Below are positions 50,653 through 60,035 of a stretch of 64,000 bases of DNA, one piece after another. The position numbers and the translations under genes are program-made. Position 1 is the stretch's first letter. Every line of letters starts with the position of its first letter. The notes beneath the pieces were generated by a model that saw only the letters and a list, made by a program, of their open reading frames with translations, did not search any database and was not told where the DNA came from. The DNA comes from an uncultured Collinsella sp. (lineage in GTDB: Bacteria > Actinomycetota > Coriobacteriia > Coriobacteriales > Coriobacteriaceae), in assembly GCA_958452935.1 (NCBI GenBank), contig CAUDVX010000003.1:74613-138612 (forward strand). The letters run 5' to 3'.

Positions 50653-52437
50653 CTAAGAACGCTTACGGCTCGCCATGGTGCCTGCGGCGATAGCGGCTGT
50701 TCCCGCAAGGACGGTTGCCACGATGGCCGCACCCGAGGTGTCGCCGGTTGCCGCGAGCACGCCGGTAGTCTTGGCTTTCGTGGTTGAAGCCGCAACGGCC
50801 TTGGTCGGCTTTGAGCCCTCAGGCTTGGGGTTCTGCTTGGACTCCGCGGGCTTGCTTTCTGCGGGCTTGGTCTCGTCGGGCTTGGGGTCTTCCGGCTTGG
50901 CTACCTCGGGAGGTGCGATGGTCGTACTTTTGGCGACTGCTTTGATATAGAGGGAGTCGACCGTGGCGTCGCCCGTGCCGATGGCTTGGCCTGCCTCGTA
51001 GATGCCGTCACGGAGCTTGCGATAGTCAATGACCTTGCCGCCTTCGGGCGTCTGGATGGCGGCGTTCTCAATCTTGATGGTGCCGATTGTCTTGCCGTCA
51101 GCGCTCATGGCACGGGCAAAGATTGCCGCTGTATCTCCTTCGGCCGTTACCTTGCTGCGGATGATCGAGATGACTGCGGGTGTGACGCCCTCGCTGGTCT
51201 GGGCGATGATGCCGATGTTCTCGCCTTGGGGTTCGCGCCTCGTCTCGCCATCTTGGTTTTCGCTGTGGGGGATGGGGCCGTCGCCGTTCTCGACATAGCG
51301 GGCTATGGCCTTGACAACGGAGTCGCTGATGTAGATGTGGCCGCCCTTCTCGTTGGGCCGATCGTTTCTGGTGGAGAATGCAGCCGAAACCTCGCCTTCC
51401 GCAAACGCGTCCACGGTGGAGCCGTTCTTGACGACGATGTCGTCCTGGTAGGTGAAGAGGGCGTTGGCGCCACCGTATCTGCCTTTACTTGCACGGACCG
51501 TCACGTTTGCATGATCGAGGGTGATGCCCTTGTGGGCATAGACGCCATATTCAACACCGTTTACGTTGAGGGAGGCGTTTGTGGCTGCGAGGCTGCCCTT
51601 GGCCTCGACGGCAGCGTCTTTCTCGGAGCTTGCCTTGACCCGGCTGCCGTCCGAGATGTTGATATTGCCGCCGCTCCAAAGGGCCTCACCATCGGCTGAG
51701 CTTGCCTCGACCGTCCCGCCACCCTTGATGGTGAGGTTCTTGTCGGCTCCAATACCCTTGTCCTTGGTAGCCCTGGCGGTGACGGCTCCGCTGTCGTCAA
51801 TCGTGATATTGCCGTTTGCCCTGATGCCATCCGATGCACCCGTGGCGTTGACGTTGCCCGAACCTTTGATAGCGAGATCACCTCCGGCATTGATGGCATC
51901 AAACCCAGTGCTCGTGGCGTTGACGGATCCGGCTCCGTCGATGTTGATATTACCCGTGGAGAGGATAGCGTCCTCAGTAGATGTCACGCTGAGCGTGCCG
52001 CCCTCGCCGCCTTGGATATTGAGCTCGGCATTCTCGTTAGTGCCATGAGAAACGTTGATGCTTTCGATCCATTCGGCAGTGACGATGTTGGTTCCCGAGT
52101 AATTCACGTTGAGCTTGCCTGCGGCCTGGATCTCGCCGCCGTTATAGTTGTTGAGCTTCAAGTCGTCGGCGCCGTCCCACGACCAGGTACCGGCCTCGTC
52201 GCTCGCCGCGGTGTTGTACTTGTTGCCGCCGACCTTGACCCATTCCGCTGCGAGCGAGACGCTCGGCATGAGCAGCGAGCTCACCGTGAGCGCGCACACG
52301 GCGCCCGCGACGATGCGGCGCGTCACGCGGCGCCAGCTGCCGTGCGCGAGTCCTATGCGACGGCGAACGTCGGGTTCGGCAACATGGGTTCCGGCGGTAG
52401 TGTCATTGCGTTTGGGGGTCGTGAACAAGGCTGCCAT
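50653..52437 (-). CDS. Beta-helix surface protein A with LAxTG sortase signal
   Basis: The 594-residue protein has a long signal peptide (basic TTPKRND, then RRIVAGAVCALTVSSLL, cleavage after SLAA near 70). Many ~20-residue G-x-L-x-I-x-G-x-G-x-V repeats follow, typical of a right-handed beta-helix (about 95-430). A Pro/Lys/Glu-rich wall-spanning linker comes next (PAESKPAES), then the LAATGD sorting motif, a TM helix and an RKRS tail. LAxTG is the class E sortase motif of actinobacteria. GGGAG at 5 bases fixes the start. Its neighbour B is a tandem paralogue of identical length. A surface adhesin or matrix role is plausible but unproven. Confidence 0.88.
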   Translation of the reverse strand: MAALFTTPKRNDTTAGTHVAEPDVRRRIGLAHGSWRRVTRRIVAGAVCALTVSSLLMPSVSLAAEWVKVGGNKYNTAASDEAGTWSWDGADDLKLNNYNGGEIQAAGKLNVNYSGTNIVTAEWIESINVSHGTNENAELNIQGGEGGTLSVTSTEDAILSTGNINIDGAGSVNATSTGFDAINAGGDLAIKGSGNVNATGASDGIRANGNITIDDSGAVTARATKDKGIGADKNLTIKGGGTVEASSADGEALWSGGNINISDGSRVKASSEKDAAVEAKGSLAATNASLNVNGVEYGVYAHKGITLDHANVTVRASKGRYGGANALFTYQDDIVVKNGSTVDAFAEGEVSAAFSTRNDRPNEKGGHIYISDSVVKAIARYVENGDGPIPHSENQDGETRREPQGENIGIIAQTSEGVTPAVISIIRSKVTAEGDTAAIFARAMSADGKTIGTIKIENAAIQTPEGGKVIDYRKLRDGIYEAGQAIGTGDATVDSLYIKAVAKSTTIAPPEVAKPEDPKPDETKPAESKPAESKQNPKPEGSKPTKAVAASTTKAKTTGVLAATGDTSGAAIVATVLAGTAAIAAGTMASRKRS

Positions 52438-52582
52438 GGTTGCTCCCGTTCTCATAGGGCCTATACGACTAGATTCAGCGTATCTGCTGGATGTTGCCGG
52501 CGGTAGTGCCGTTTGGAGGGCAAAATGGCCAAAATGGGGGAGAAATAGGCCGCACGCCGGCGCAGGGACCGGCGCTAAAAGA

Positions 52583-52617
52583 AAAGCGCGGGGCCGCATG
52601 GCGACTCCGCGCTTTAT
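52583..52617 (-). terminator. Terminator copied with the duplication unit
   Basis: AAAGCGCGGGG and CTCCGCGCTTT nearly pair (11 bp with one mismatch) around a G+C-rich loop, with T residues leftward. It matches in position and sequence the terminator at 54637 and belongs to the duplicated segment. Confidence 0.7.
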
Positions 52618-52641
52618 TGTTCAGCTTTTGCAGCCTTGCCC

Positions 52642-52686
52642 TTACGCTACGAAGAAGTAGACGAGGAAGGCAAGGGCCGCGATCCA
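52642..52686 (-). pseudogene. 3'-end remnant of the purine permease gene
   Basis: On the minus strand these 45 bases encode WIAALAFLVYFFVA and a stop, identical at protein level to the last 14 codons of the NCS2 permease gene at 54701-56014, with mostly synonymous differences. Upstream of the Trp codon the similarity ends abruptly. This is the left-over tail of a copy made when surface proteins A and B were duplicated, and so marks the duplication boundary. It is too short to function. Confidence 0.85.
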
Positions 52687-52708
52687 CCCGTCCCGTGCGA
52701 AAAAGTGT

Positions 52709-54493
52709 TTACGAGCGCTTGCGGCTCACCACGGCGCCTGCGGCGATGGCGGCTGTTCCCGCAAGGGCGGCTGCCACGATGGCTGCGCTCGAGGCGTCGC
52801 CGGTTGCCGCGAGCTTGCCGGTGGTCTTGGCTCCCGTGGCTGCAACTGCAACGGTCTTGGTCGTCTTCGTGCCCTCGGACTTGGAACCCTCGGGCTTGGT
52901 CTCGCCGGGCTTCTCCTCGGGTTTGGTCTCCTCGGGAGGAACGATGACCGTGCTCTTGGCGACAGCTTCGTCGTAGGGGGAGTCGACCGTGGCGTCGCCC
53001 GTGCCGATGGTTTGACCCGCCTCGTAGGAGATGCTGGAGCCGTATTCTTCTTCGTAGCGATAGTTAATGATCTTGCCGCCTGCGGGCGCCTGGATGGGAG
53101 CGCCTTCGATCTTGATGGTGCCGATCGCCTTGCCATCTTCGCTTATGGCAAGAGCGAAGATTGCCGCCGTGTCTCCCTCAGCCGTGAGCTTGCTGCGGAC
53201 AATCGAGATACTCGCGGGCGTGATGCCCTCGTAGGTCTGGGCGAAGATACCGATGTTCAGACCCCTAGGCTCAGGGATGACCGCGCCGCTTTGGTCGTTG
53301 CTGTAGTGATCGGGGCCGTCGCTACCGGACTCGACATAGCGGGCTATAGCCTTGACAACGGAGTCGCTGATGTAGATGTGTCCGCCAGCGACGTTTGGCT
53401 GGTGGTTTCTGGTAGAGATTGCAACCGAGAATTTGCCTTCCGCGAACGCGTCCACGATGGAACCATTCTTGATGACGATGTCGTCCCCGTCAGTGATGAG
53501 GGCGATGGCCTGGCCGCCGCTCGCGCTTGTACGGACCGTCACGGTCGCGTGATCGAGCGTAACGCCCTTGTAGGCATAGACACCATATTCAACACCGCTT
53601 GCGTCAAGGGAGGCGTTCGTGACCGCGAGACTGCCCTCAGTGTCGACGGCAAGATCTCCCTGGGAGCTTGCCTCGACCTGGCTGCCGCCCGAGATGTCGA
53701 TGTTGCCGTCAGCCCAAATCGCCGCTTCTTCTATCGAGCTTGCTTCTACCTTGCCACCGCCTTTGATGATGAGGTCACTGCCCGCGGCGACGCCGTAACC
53801 TTCGCCTCCTTTAGCGATCACTGTGCCAGAGGAATCGATGGTGGTCTTGCCCTTGGATTGGATACCTTCGGTACCGCCCGTTGCATTCACGGTGCCCGAG
53901 CCCGTGATAGAGAGGTCGCCCTTTGCCTCAATTCCGTCGGAAGTAGTGCTTGTGGTGTTCACAGTGCCTGGGCCAGAAATGGAGAGGTCGCCTGTGGATT
54001 TAATTGCATCGGCCTCGGCTGTCACATTGAGCTCATCCGTGCTATTCGAGCTCGTTATGTTCAACTCTGCTTTCTGGTTAGTGCCATCCTGCGCTTTGAT
54101 GGCGGCTCCGGTGTAATCGGGCTCGGTTTTCACGGTGTTCTTGCCCTCGTAGGCAATGTTGAGCTTGCCAGCGGCCTCGATCGCACCGCCGTCATAGCCG
54201 TTGAGCTTCATGTCATCGGCGCCGTCCCAGCTCCAGGTGCCAGCCTCGTCACCCGCCGCGGTGCCAGCGTCATACCGGCTGCCGCCGACGTCCACCCACT
54301 CGGCCGCGAGCGAGACGCTCGGCATGAGCAGCGAGCTCACCGTAAGCGCGCATACGGCGCCTACAACGATGCGGCGCGTCACGCGACGCCAACTGCCGTG
54401 TGCGAGCAGCGTGCGACGGCGCACGTCGGGCTCGACAAAATGGGCTCCAGAGGTTTTGTCATTGCGCTTGGGGGTCGTGAACAAGGCGGCCAT
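52709..54493 (-). CDS. Beta-helix surface protein B with LAxTG-like sortase signal
   Basis: The 594-residue protein has the same layout as A: signal peptide with RRIVVGAVCALTVSSLL, ~20-residue G-L-x-I-x-G repeats (about 95-440), a KPEEKPGETKPEGSK linker, the sorting motif LAATGD near the end, a TM helix and RKRS. Repeat units and the linker differ from A, while the first ~80 and last ~70 residues are highly similar. GGGAG fixes the ATG at 54491-54493. It is the copy nearer the intact permease gene, and shares the upstream terminator and permease-tail arrangement with A. Confidence 0.88.
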   Translation of the reverse strand: MAALFTTPKRNDKTSGAHFVEPDVRRRTLLAHGSWRRVTRRIVVGAVCALTVSSLLMPSVSLAAEWVDVGGSRYDAGTAAGDEAGTWSWDGADDMKLNGYDGGAIEAAGKLNIAYEGKNTVKTEPDYTGAAIKAQDGTNQKAELNITSSNSTDELNVTAEADAIKSTGDLSISGPGTVNTTSTTSDGIEAKGDLSITGSGTVNATGGTEGIQSKGKTTIDSSGTVIAKGGEGYGVAAGSDLIIKGGGKVEASSIEEAAIWADGNIDISGGSQVEASSQGDLAVDTEGSLAVTNASLDASGVEYGVYAYKGVTLDHATVTVRTSASGGQAIALITDGDDIVIKNGSIVDAFAEGKFSVAISTRNHQPNVAGGHIYISDSVVKAIARYVESGSDGPDHYSNDQSGAVIPEPRGLNIGIFAQTYEGITPASISIVRSKLTAEGDTAAIFALAISEDGKAIGTIKIEGAPIQAPAGGKIINYRYEEEYGSSISYEAGQTIGTGDATVDSPYDEAVAKSTVIVPPEETKPEEKPGETKPEGSKSEGTKTTKTVAVAATGAKTTGKLAATGDASSAAIVAAALAGTAAIAAGAVVSRKRS

Positions 54494-54636
54494 GGTTACT
54501 CCCATCCTCATAGGGCCTATGCGATTACGTCCAGCATAACTGCAGGATGTAGCCGACGGTAGTGCCGTTTGGAGGGCAAAATGTCCAAAACTTGGGAAGC
54601 AGTACATCGCGCATCCGTGCGTTGCCTGGCTTTAAA

Positions 54637-54680
54637 AGCAAAGCGCGGAGCCGCTCGATGCGACTCCGCGCTTTGCTGTT
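54637..54680 (-). terminator. Terminator between the purine permease and surface protein B
   Basis: AGCAAAGCGCGGAG (54637-54650) and CTCCGCGCTTTGCT (54664-54677) form a perfect 14-bp stem. Leftward it is followed by T residues, 21 bases after the permease stop. Confidence 0.8.
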
Positions 54681-54700
54681 TGATATTGCGAACCTTGCCG

Positions 54701-56014
54701 CTACGCTACAAAGAAGTAGACGAGGAAGGCGAGGGCTGCGATCCACATGAGCGGCTTGATCTTGGAGGCCTCGCCCTTAAAGAGCGCGACGATCACGTAG
54801 GCGATAAAGCCCAGACCAATGCCGGCAGAGATGGAGTAGGTGAAGGGCACGCCGGCGACAATCATGAACGCCGGGAAACCCTGCGACACGTCGGACCAGT
54901 CGATCTCGGAGGCCTCGCTCATCATGAGGTAGCCGACGTAGACCAGAGCACCGCAGGTGGCGGCGCTGGAAACGATGGTGACGATGGGGGAGAAGAATGC
55001 GGCGAGAATGAACAGCACGCCGGTGGTGACGGAGGTGAGGCCCGTGCGGCCACCGTCGGCAGCGCCAGAGGTGGACTCGACGAAGGTGGTGATGGAGGAG
55101 ACGCCCATAAAGCCACCGGCAGCAGCGGCCACGGAGTCGACGACCAGGATGGGACGGATGTCCTCGACATTGCCGTCCTCGGTCAAGAACTCGCCCTGCT
55201 TGGCGACGGCCATCGCGGTACCCATGGTGTCGAAGAAGTCACTCATGAGCAGCGAGAAGGCAACGACGAGCAGCATCGGGTCGGTCAGAACCTTCACGAT
55301 GGCCATGTTGCCATCGGCGGTGTTGGCAAACGGGGCGCCAAAGGTCGAGAAGTCGAGCGGTGCGATGAGGCCCTCGGGCGCATGGGTGACGCCCAGCGGG
55401 ATACCGGCGATAACGGCGACGATGATGCCGATGAGCAGCGAGCCCGGCACGTTGCGGGAAGCCAGGGCAACCGTCACGACGATGGAGATGATGCCGACGA
55501 TAAAGGTGGGGGAGGCGATGTCGCCCAGGCCGACGAGCGTACCGGCGCCAGCGGTGATGATGCCGGCGTCGCACAGGCCGATCATGGCGATAAACAGGCC
55601 TAAGCCAACCGAGATGGCGTGGCGCAGGACCACGGGGATGGCGTCCATGATGGCCTCGCGCAGGCCGCACAGGACGAGCAGCAAGATGACGATACCCTCG
55701 AGGAAGATAACGCTCATGGCCACGTGCCAGTCACCGCCGCACATGGTGGTGGCGATGCCCGCGATCATGGCGTTGATGCCCAGGCCCGACGCGCAGGCGA
55801 GCGGGCGGTTGGCGAAGATGCCCATGCAGATGGTCATGATGCCGGCGCCCAGGCAGGTGGCGCAGGCGAGCGCTCCCGCATCGATGCCGGCGCCCGAGAG
55901 CACTGCGGGGTTGACGGCGATGATGTAGGCCATCGCCAGGAATGTTGTCAGTCCAGCGCGGAGTTCGGTCCCGATTGTGGACTTGCGCTCGCTGACGTGA
56001 AATAGTTCGTCCAT
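54701..56014 (-). CDS. NCS2-family purine permease (AdeP/PbuG type)
   Basis: The 437-residue protein has about 12-14 TM helices and the AzgA-like signatures: TELRAGLTTFLAMAYIIAVNPA at the start, a central SDFFDTMGTAMAVAKQGEFL (about 258-278) and SSITTFVESTSGAADGGRTGL (about 308-328). It is predicted to import adenine, guanine or hypoxanthine by H+ symport. AAGGAAAGGG precedes the ATG at 56012-56014. No purine riboswitch is seen in the short upstream region. Its 3' tail was copied into the surface-protein duplication. Confidence 0.9.
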   Translation of the reverse strand: MDELFHVSERKSTIGTELRAGLTTFLAMAYIIAVNPAVLSGAGIDAGALACATCLGAGIMTICMGIFANRPLACASGLGINAMIAGIATTMCGGDWHVAMSVIFLEGIVILLLVLCGLREAIMDAIPVVLRHAISVGLGLFIAMIGLCDAGIITAGAGTLVGLGDIASPTFIVGIISIVVTVALASRNVPGSLLIGIIVAVIAGIPLGVTHAPEGLIAPLDFSTFGAPFANTADGNMAIVKVLTDPMLLVVAFSLLMSDFFDTMGTAMAVAKQGEFLTEDGNVEDIRPILVVDSVAAAAGGFMGVSSITTFVESTSGAADGGRTGLTSVTTGVLFILAAFFSPIVTIVSSAATCGALVYVGYLMMSEASEIDWSDVSQGFPAFMIVAGVPFTYSISAGIGLGFIAYVIVALFKGEASKIKPLMWIAALAFLVYFFVA

Positions 56015-56207
56015 GCATACCCTTTCCTTGTTCGGCCCCGAGTTTAGGCCGATTGACACGAACTCATTTACTATATCGTCATTACAACCCTGCTGTTCCT
56101 CACATGTTGATGTTCGGCGCTTTGTAACGGACGGGCGGTATTTTCCGTATGAAAATGTGTAGGTACCGTATACTTAAGCAGTTACAACGACCCCTATGGA
56201 GGAACGT

Positions 56208-56627
56208 ATGATTAAAGAGCTCTGCCACGACGAGGCTATTCTGTCCCAGCGTTGCGAGGTCGCGACCGTCGAGGACGAGTCTGTGGCACAGGACCTGATC
56301 GATACCATCAAGTCGCTCGACGATGCCGGCTGCCTTGCCGCCAACCAGATCGGCGTCACCAAGAAGGTCTGCGTCTACCTGGACGATGCCGGCGAGCCCC
56401 ATGTGCTCTACAACCCCCGCCTGGTGTTTGGCCTGGGTGCCAGCAAGATGGAGGAGAGCTGCCTGACGCACGAGGAGATCACCAAGTCCACGCGCTACAT
56501 CAAGTGCAAGGTTGCTTTTGACCAGATCGTCGACGGCAAGATGCGCGAGCGCAAGCAGGACTTCGTCGGCTTCGAGGCGCAGATGGTCCAGCATATGATC
56601 GACCACTGCCTCGGCAAGTTGGTCTAA
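56208..56627 (+). CDS. Peptide deformylase-like protein without the catalytic glutamate
   Basis: The 139-residue protein has the three deformylase motifs in altered form: GCLAANQIGV (motif I, with the Gln), ESCLTHEE for EGCLS (motif II, with the metal-ligand Cys) and QHMIDH for QHExDH (motif III). Both metal-binding His residues remain, but the catalytic Glu is Met (codon ATG). It may have no or changed activity. GGAGG before the ATG at 56208 fixes the start over an ATG four codons upstream. A deformylase with an intact QHEIDH is encoded at the right end of the window, so deformylation need not depend on this gene. Confidence 0.88.
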   Translation: MIKELCHDEAILSQRCEVATVEDESVAQDLIDTIKSLDDAGCLAANQIGVTKKVCVYLDDAGEPHVLYNPRLVFGLGASKMEESCLTHEEITKSTRYIKCKVAFDQIVDGKMRERKQDFVGFEAQMVQHMIDHCLGKLV

Positions 56628-56758
56628 GGGGATCAAAGCACCGCACTTCGTCTCTTTTGGTCCGGGCGTGACATTGTTGTCATGTCCGGGCTTTTGTGTT
56701 TAGCGCCTTTTTGTTTGGTGACAATAAGCTTAGCAAGAACGTAAGGCTAGGAGGCGCT

Positions 56759-57724
56759 ATGTGCACGAGTATTCGATTTACCGATGATTCCGGCCACATG
56801 TATCTGGGACGCAACCTCGACTGGAGCTTTGACTACGGCCAACAGGTTCGCGTGATGCCGCGCGGGTTTCACATTCCGTATTCGTTTATCGACGACGCGA
56901 CAGCGGCACACGCGGTGATTGGTATGTGCATCGATTACAAGAACTACCCTATGTTCTTCGATTGCGGCAACGATGCGGGCCTCGCCGTGGCGGGCCTCAA
57001 TTTCCCGGGTTATGCCGAGTATGCCGAGGGACCGGTTGATGGAAAGACCAATATCGCGGCCTATGAGTTTCCCCTGTGGGTGGCAGCGACGTTCTCGACG
57101 GTCGACGAGGTCGAGGCTGCGCTGCGCGATACGGTGATTGTCGCCAAATCTGCCGGAGAGGGGCTGGGCGTGTCGCTGCTCCATTGGATTATCGGCGACA
57201 GCCAGCGTAGCATCGTGGTCGAGATGATGGCTGACGGCCTGCATGTATACGACGATCCGGTCGACACCCTTGCCAATCAGCCCACCTTCCCGTGGCACAT
57301 GGAAAACCTGCGCACCTATATCACGGCCACAAGCGATTTTCCGCAGACGGCGACATGGCGTGGCGCCGAGCTCAAGCCCTATGGAGCCGGTGCCGGCATG
57401 CGCGGCATTCCGGGCGATTGCTATTCGCCGAGCCGTTTTGTAAAGGCGGCGTACCTCAATGCCAATTACCCGCAAAAGGAGAGCGAGACCGAAAACGTCG
57501 TTCGCATGTTCCGCTCGCTCGAGGGCGTGGTGATGATCGAGGGAGCGTCCAGGATGGGCGATGGCAAGTTCGAGAAGACTATCTACACCGGATGCTTTAG
57601 CGCGCGCACGGGCAATTATTACTACGCGATGTATGGGGATCCGTCGATTCGCTACGTGAGCCTGATGGATGCCGAGGGCGCGAGCCCCGATAGGCTCGTG
57701 GTTCCCGAGCCGCGTCGTTCGTAG
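56759..57724 (+). CDS. bsh: Bile salt hydrolase / linear amide C-N hydrolase
   Basis: The 321-residue protein is an Ntn-hydrolase of the choloylglycine family. Removal of Met1 exposes Cys2, followed by Arg18 and Asp21 in LGRNLDW, exactly as in BSH. A central loop has LANQPTFPWHMENL, and the C-terminal GIPGDCYSPSRFV provides the Arg near position 228. It probably deconjugates taurine- or glycine-conjugated bile acids, a known ability of Collinsella. Penicillin V acylase activity is a close alternative in the family. GGAGG before the ATG at 56759 fixes the start, which is essential because of the Cys2 nucleophile. Confidence 0.9.
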   Translation: MCTSIRFTDDSGHMYLGRNLDWSFDYGQQVRVMPRGFHIPYSFIDDATAAHAVIGMCIDYKNYPMFFDCGNDAGLAVAGLNFPGYAEYAEGPVDGKTNIAAYEFPLWVAATFSTVDEVEAALRDTVIVAKSAGEGLGVSLLHWIIGDSQRSIVVEMMADGLHVYDDPVDTLANQPTFPWHMENLRTYITATSDFPQTATWRGAELKPYGAGAGMRGIPGDCYSPSRFVKAAYLNANYPQKESETENVVRMFRSLEGVVMIEGASRMGDGKFEKTIYTGCFSARTGNYYYAMYGDPSIRYVSLMDAEGASPDRLVVPEPRRS

Positions 57725-57748
57725 CCGCTAGCTTTACTGCAATGCAAA

Positions 57749-57782
57749 GCGGCCCTGCATCTTCCGTGAGGTGCAGGGCCGC
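57749..57782. terminator. Hairpin between convergent BSH and Kup genes
   Basis: GCGGCCCTGCA and TGCAGGGCCGC form a perfect 11-bp stem with a 12-base loop, between the two stops. No T-run follows, so termination is likely bidirectional but not certain. Confidence 0.65.
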
Positions 57783-57803
57783 TGTCGTTGATTTGTGACG
57801 TCG

Positions 57804-60035
57804 CTAGAAGTTGGCGTCGTTGAGCTGTTCGATCTCGAGACCGTCGAGCTGTTGCTGTTCGGGCGTATCGGCGACGCTCTCGAGCAACTCGGTGGGATCG
57901 ACGTTCATGTCCTTACCGGCTTCGTTGCCGTTGACCAGGTCGTCCGAGAAGATGTCGACTTCCATTTCCTCGGCCTCTTCGATCAGGATCTCGAGCGGCA
58001 CCTGGGTGCGAATGAGTTTGACTGCCGGACGCATGCGGGCAAAGAGCGGTACGTACTCAATGATGATGGCCGAGTTCTCGAGACCGTACCAACGTGCCGG
58101 GCTTCCGCAGGCGCGGCGGACGGCGTACTTGATGGCCATCACACGGTGGTCGTTGCGGTTGATGTCCGTTTCGGGGGCAAGCATCTTGCGCAGCATGCAA
58201 AAACGGAAGTCGCCCACGTTGCCGCGTGTCTCGTAGATAGAGTAGGTGTGATGCTGCGGCGGCAACTCACCCGATGCCATCAGGTCGCCGACGATCTGGC
58301 GCAGGTAGGCGTTGATGCGCTGGTTGACCTTAAAGCCCAGGTCCAAGCGCACGCGGAACAGGAAGTCTGTGCCAAAGGTCTCAACGGAATACTCATGCGT
58401 ATAGGGCTTGTCGGTAACGTGCACGTTGATGAACCAATATGCCTTGGCGCGCTTGGGGTGCTTGTCCAGGATGGAATAAAGCACGTCGCGGTCGAGCGTG
58501 AGCGGGTCGGGGCTGTTGGTGAGAAATACCAGATTGTCGGCGAGCACGGGATAGGTCTCGTCGTTGCGCAGGCGGTTGAGCTGATCGATGTACTTGGAGA
58601 CGGGCAGCAGGATCGTTTGCGTGCGCTCGATGGCGGTGCCGCGGCGCCACACATACATAAGGCCGAACAGCAGCGCGGCCAGGAAGATCATGACGTAGCC
58701 GCCGTCAAAGAACATAGTGAGGCACGAGGCGAAGAAGCACAGCTCAATGGCACCAAAGAGCAGGGCGAAGACGCAGGCACCCAGCTTGTGCTTGAGGATG
58801 CCGGCGATATAGCTCGTCAGCAGTGTGGTGGTCATGAGCATGGTCACGGTGATGGCGAGGCCATAGGCGCTTTCCATGCGCTCAGAGTTTTGGAATAGCA
58901 GCACGATGAAGATGCAGCCGACCCACATGATGTTGTTGACGAGCGGAATATAGAGCTGGCCCTTGGTGTCGCTGGGGTAGTGGATGCGCAGATGCGGCAT
59001 AAGGTTGAGGCGCGTGGCCTCGGATACCAGCGAGAACGAGCCGGTGATGAGCGCCTGCGAGGCGATGATGGCCGCTACGGCCGAAAGCACGATGGCAAAG
59101 GGGCGCAGGGGCTCGGGGAGCATCATATAGAACGGGTTGACGATATCCATCGCGAGCATCTGGGGATTGGAGTTGTTGGCGAGCAGCCAAGCGCCCTGGC
59201 CCAGATAGTTAAAGATAAGGGCCGCCTTAACAAACGGCCAGGATGCGTAAATGTTAGCCTTGCCCACGTGACCCATGTCCGAATAGAGCGCCTCGGCGCC
59301 GGTCGTCGACAGGAAGACGAAGCCGAGCACCATGATGCCCGAGTGGTTGATGGGCGAGAACAGGAACATGATGCCGCGGATGGGGTTGAGCGCGCGCAAG
59401 ATGGACAGGTTGCCGAGCATGTTGAACAGGCCGGCGCCCGCCAGGAACAGGAACCACAGTGTCATGAGCGGGCCGAACAGCTTGCCGATTGACGAGGTGC
59501 CGGCGCGCTGCATGGCAAACAGACCGCAGATAATGATGATGGTGATGATGATCACATTGGTCTGGCCGTCGCCCAGCAGCGCATGGCCCCATTCGATGGT
59601 GCGCAGACCCTCGATGGCTGTGGTGACCGTGACGGCGGGGGTGAGGATGCCGTCGGCAAGCAGTGCCGCACCGCCGATCATGGCGGGCAGAATCAGCCAT
59701 GGTGCCACCTTGCGCACGAGGCTGAACAGGGCGAAGATGCCGCCTTCGTTGTGGTTATCGGCCTTCATGGCGATTACCACGTACTTGACCGTGGTCACGA
59801 GCGTCATGGTCCAGATGACGAGCGAAAGCGCGCCCAAGATCATGTCCTCGCTGACGGTACCGATGCCGCCGTTGTTGGCGACAATTGATTTCATGGTATA
59901 CATGGGGCTCGTGCCGATGTCGCCGTATACGACGCCGAGCGTTACGAGCAGCATGCCAGCGGAGAGGGGAATGGCTCCATGCCCGCCTTGACCACGCTGG
60001 TCTTGGGGGCTTGCCTCCAGTTTGTTGTGTGCCAC
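57804..60035 (-). CDS. kup: KUP-system potassium uptake protein
   Basis: The ~743-residue protein has 12 predicted TM helices in the first ~430 residues and a cytoplasmic C-terminal domain. The Kup signature TLGVVYGDIGTSPMY lies near residue 33. Kup proteins take up K+ with H+ symport. The likely start is the GTG at 60033-60035, preceded by TAAGGGAG; an ATG six codons upstream has no ribosome site, so the first residues of a longer frame are doubtful. The acidic C-terminal tail (LIEEAEEMEVDIFSDD) is typical of actinobacterial Kup. Confidence 0.92.
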   Translation of the reverse strand: MAHNKLEASPQDQRGQGGHGAIPLSAGMLLVTLGVVYGDIGTSPMYTMKSIVANNGGIGTVSEDMILGALSLVIWTMTLVTTVKYVVIAMKADNHNEGGIFALFSLVRKVAPWLILPAMIGGAALLADGILTPAVTVTTAIEGLRTIEWGHALLGDGQTNVIIITIIIICGLFAMQRAGTSSIGKLFGPLMTLWFLFLAGAGLFNMLGNLSILRALNPIRGIMFLFSPINHSGIMVLGFVFLSTTGAEALYSDMGHVGKANIYASWPFVKAALIFNYLGQGAWLLANNSNPQMLAMDIVNPFYMMLPEPLRPFAIVLSAVAAIIASQALITGSFSLVSEATRLNLMPHLRIHYPSDTKGQLYIPLVNNIMWVGCIFIVLLFQNSERMESAYGLAITVTMLMTTTLLTSYIAGILKHKLGACVFALLFGAIELCFFASCLTMFFDGGYVMIFLAALLFGLMYVWRRGTAIERTQTILLPVSKYIDQLNRLRNDETYPVLADNLVFLTNSPDPLTLDRDVLYSILDKHPKRAKAYWFINVHVTDKPYTHEYSVETFGTDFLFRVRLDLGFKVNQRINAYLRQIVGDLMASGELPPQHHTYSIYETRGNVGDFRFCMLRKMLAPETDINRNDHRVMAIKYAVRRACGSPARWYGLENSAIIIEYVPLFARMRPAVKLIRTQVPLEILIEEAEEMEVDIFSDDLVNGNEAGKDMNVDPTELLESVADTPEQQQLDGLEIEQLNDANF

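Noticed and set aside
56060..56207. Purine riboswitch between the purine permease and deformylase-like genes
   Set aside because: The conserved loop sequences of the purine aptamer are absent on both strands.
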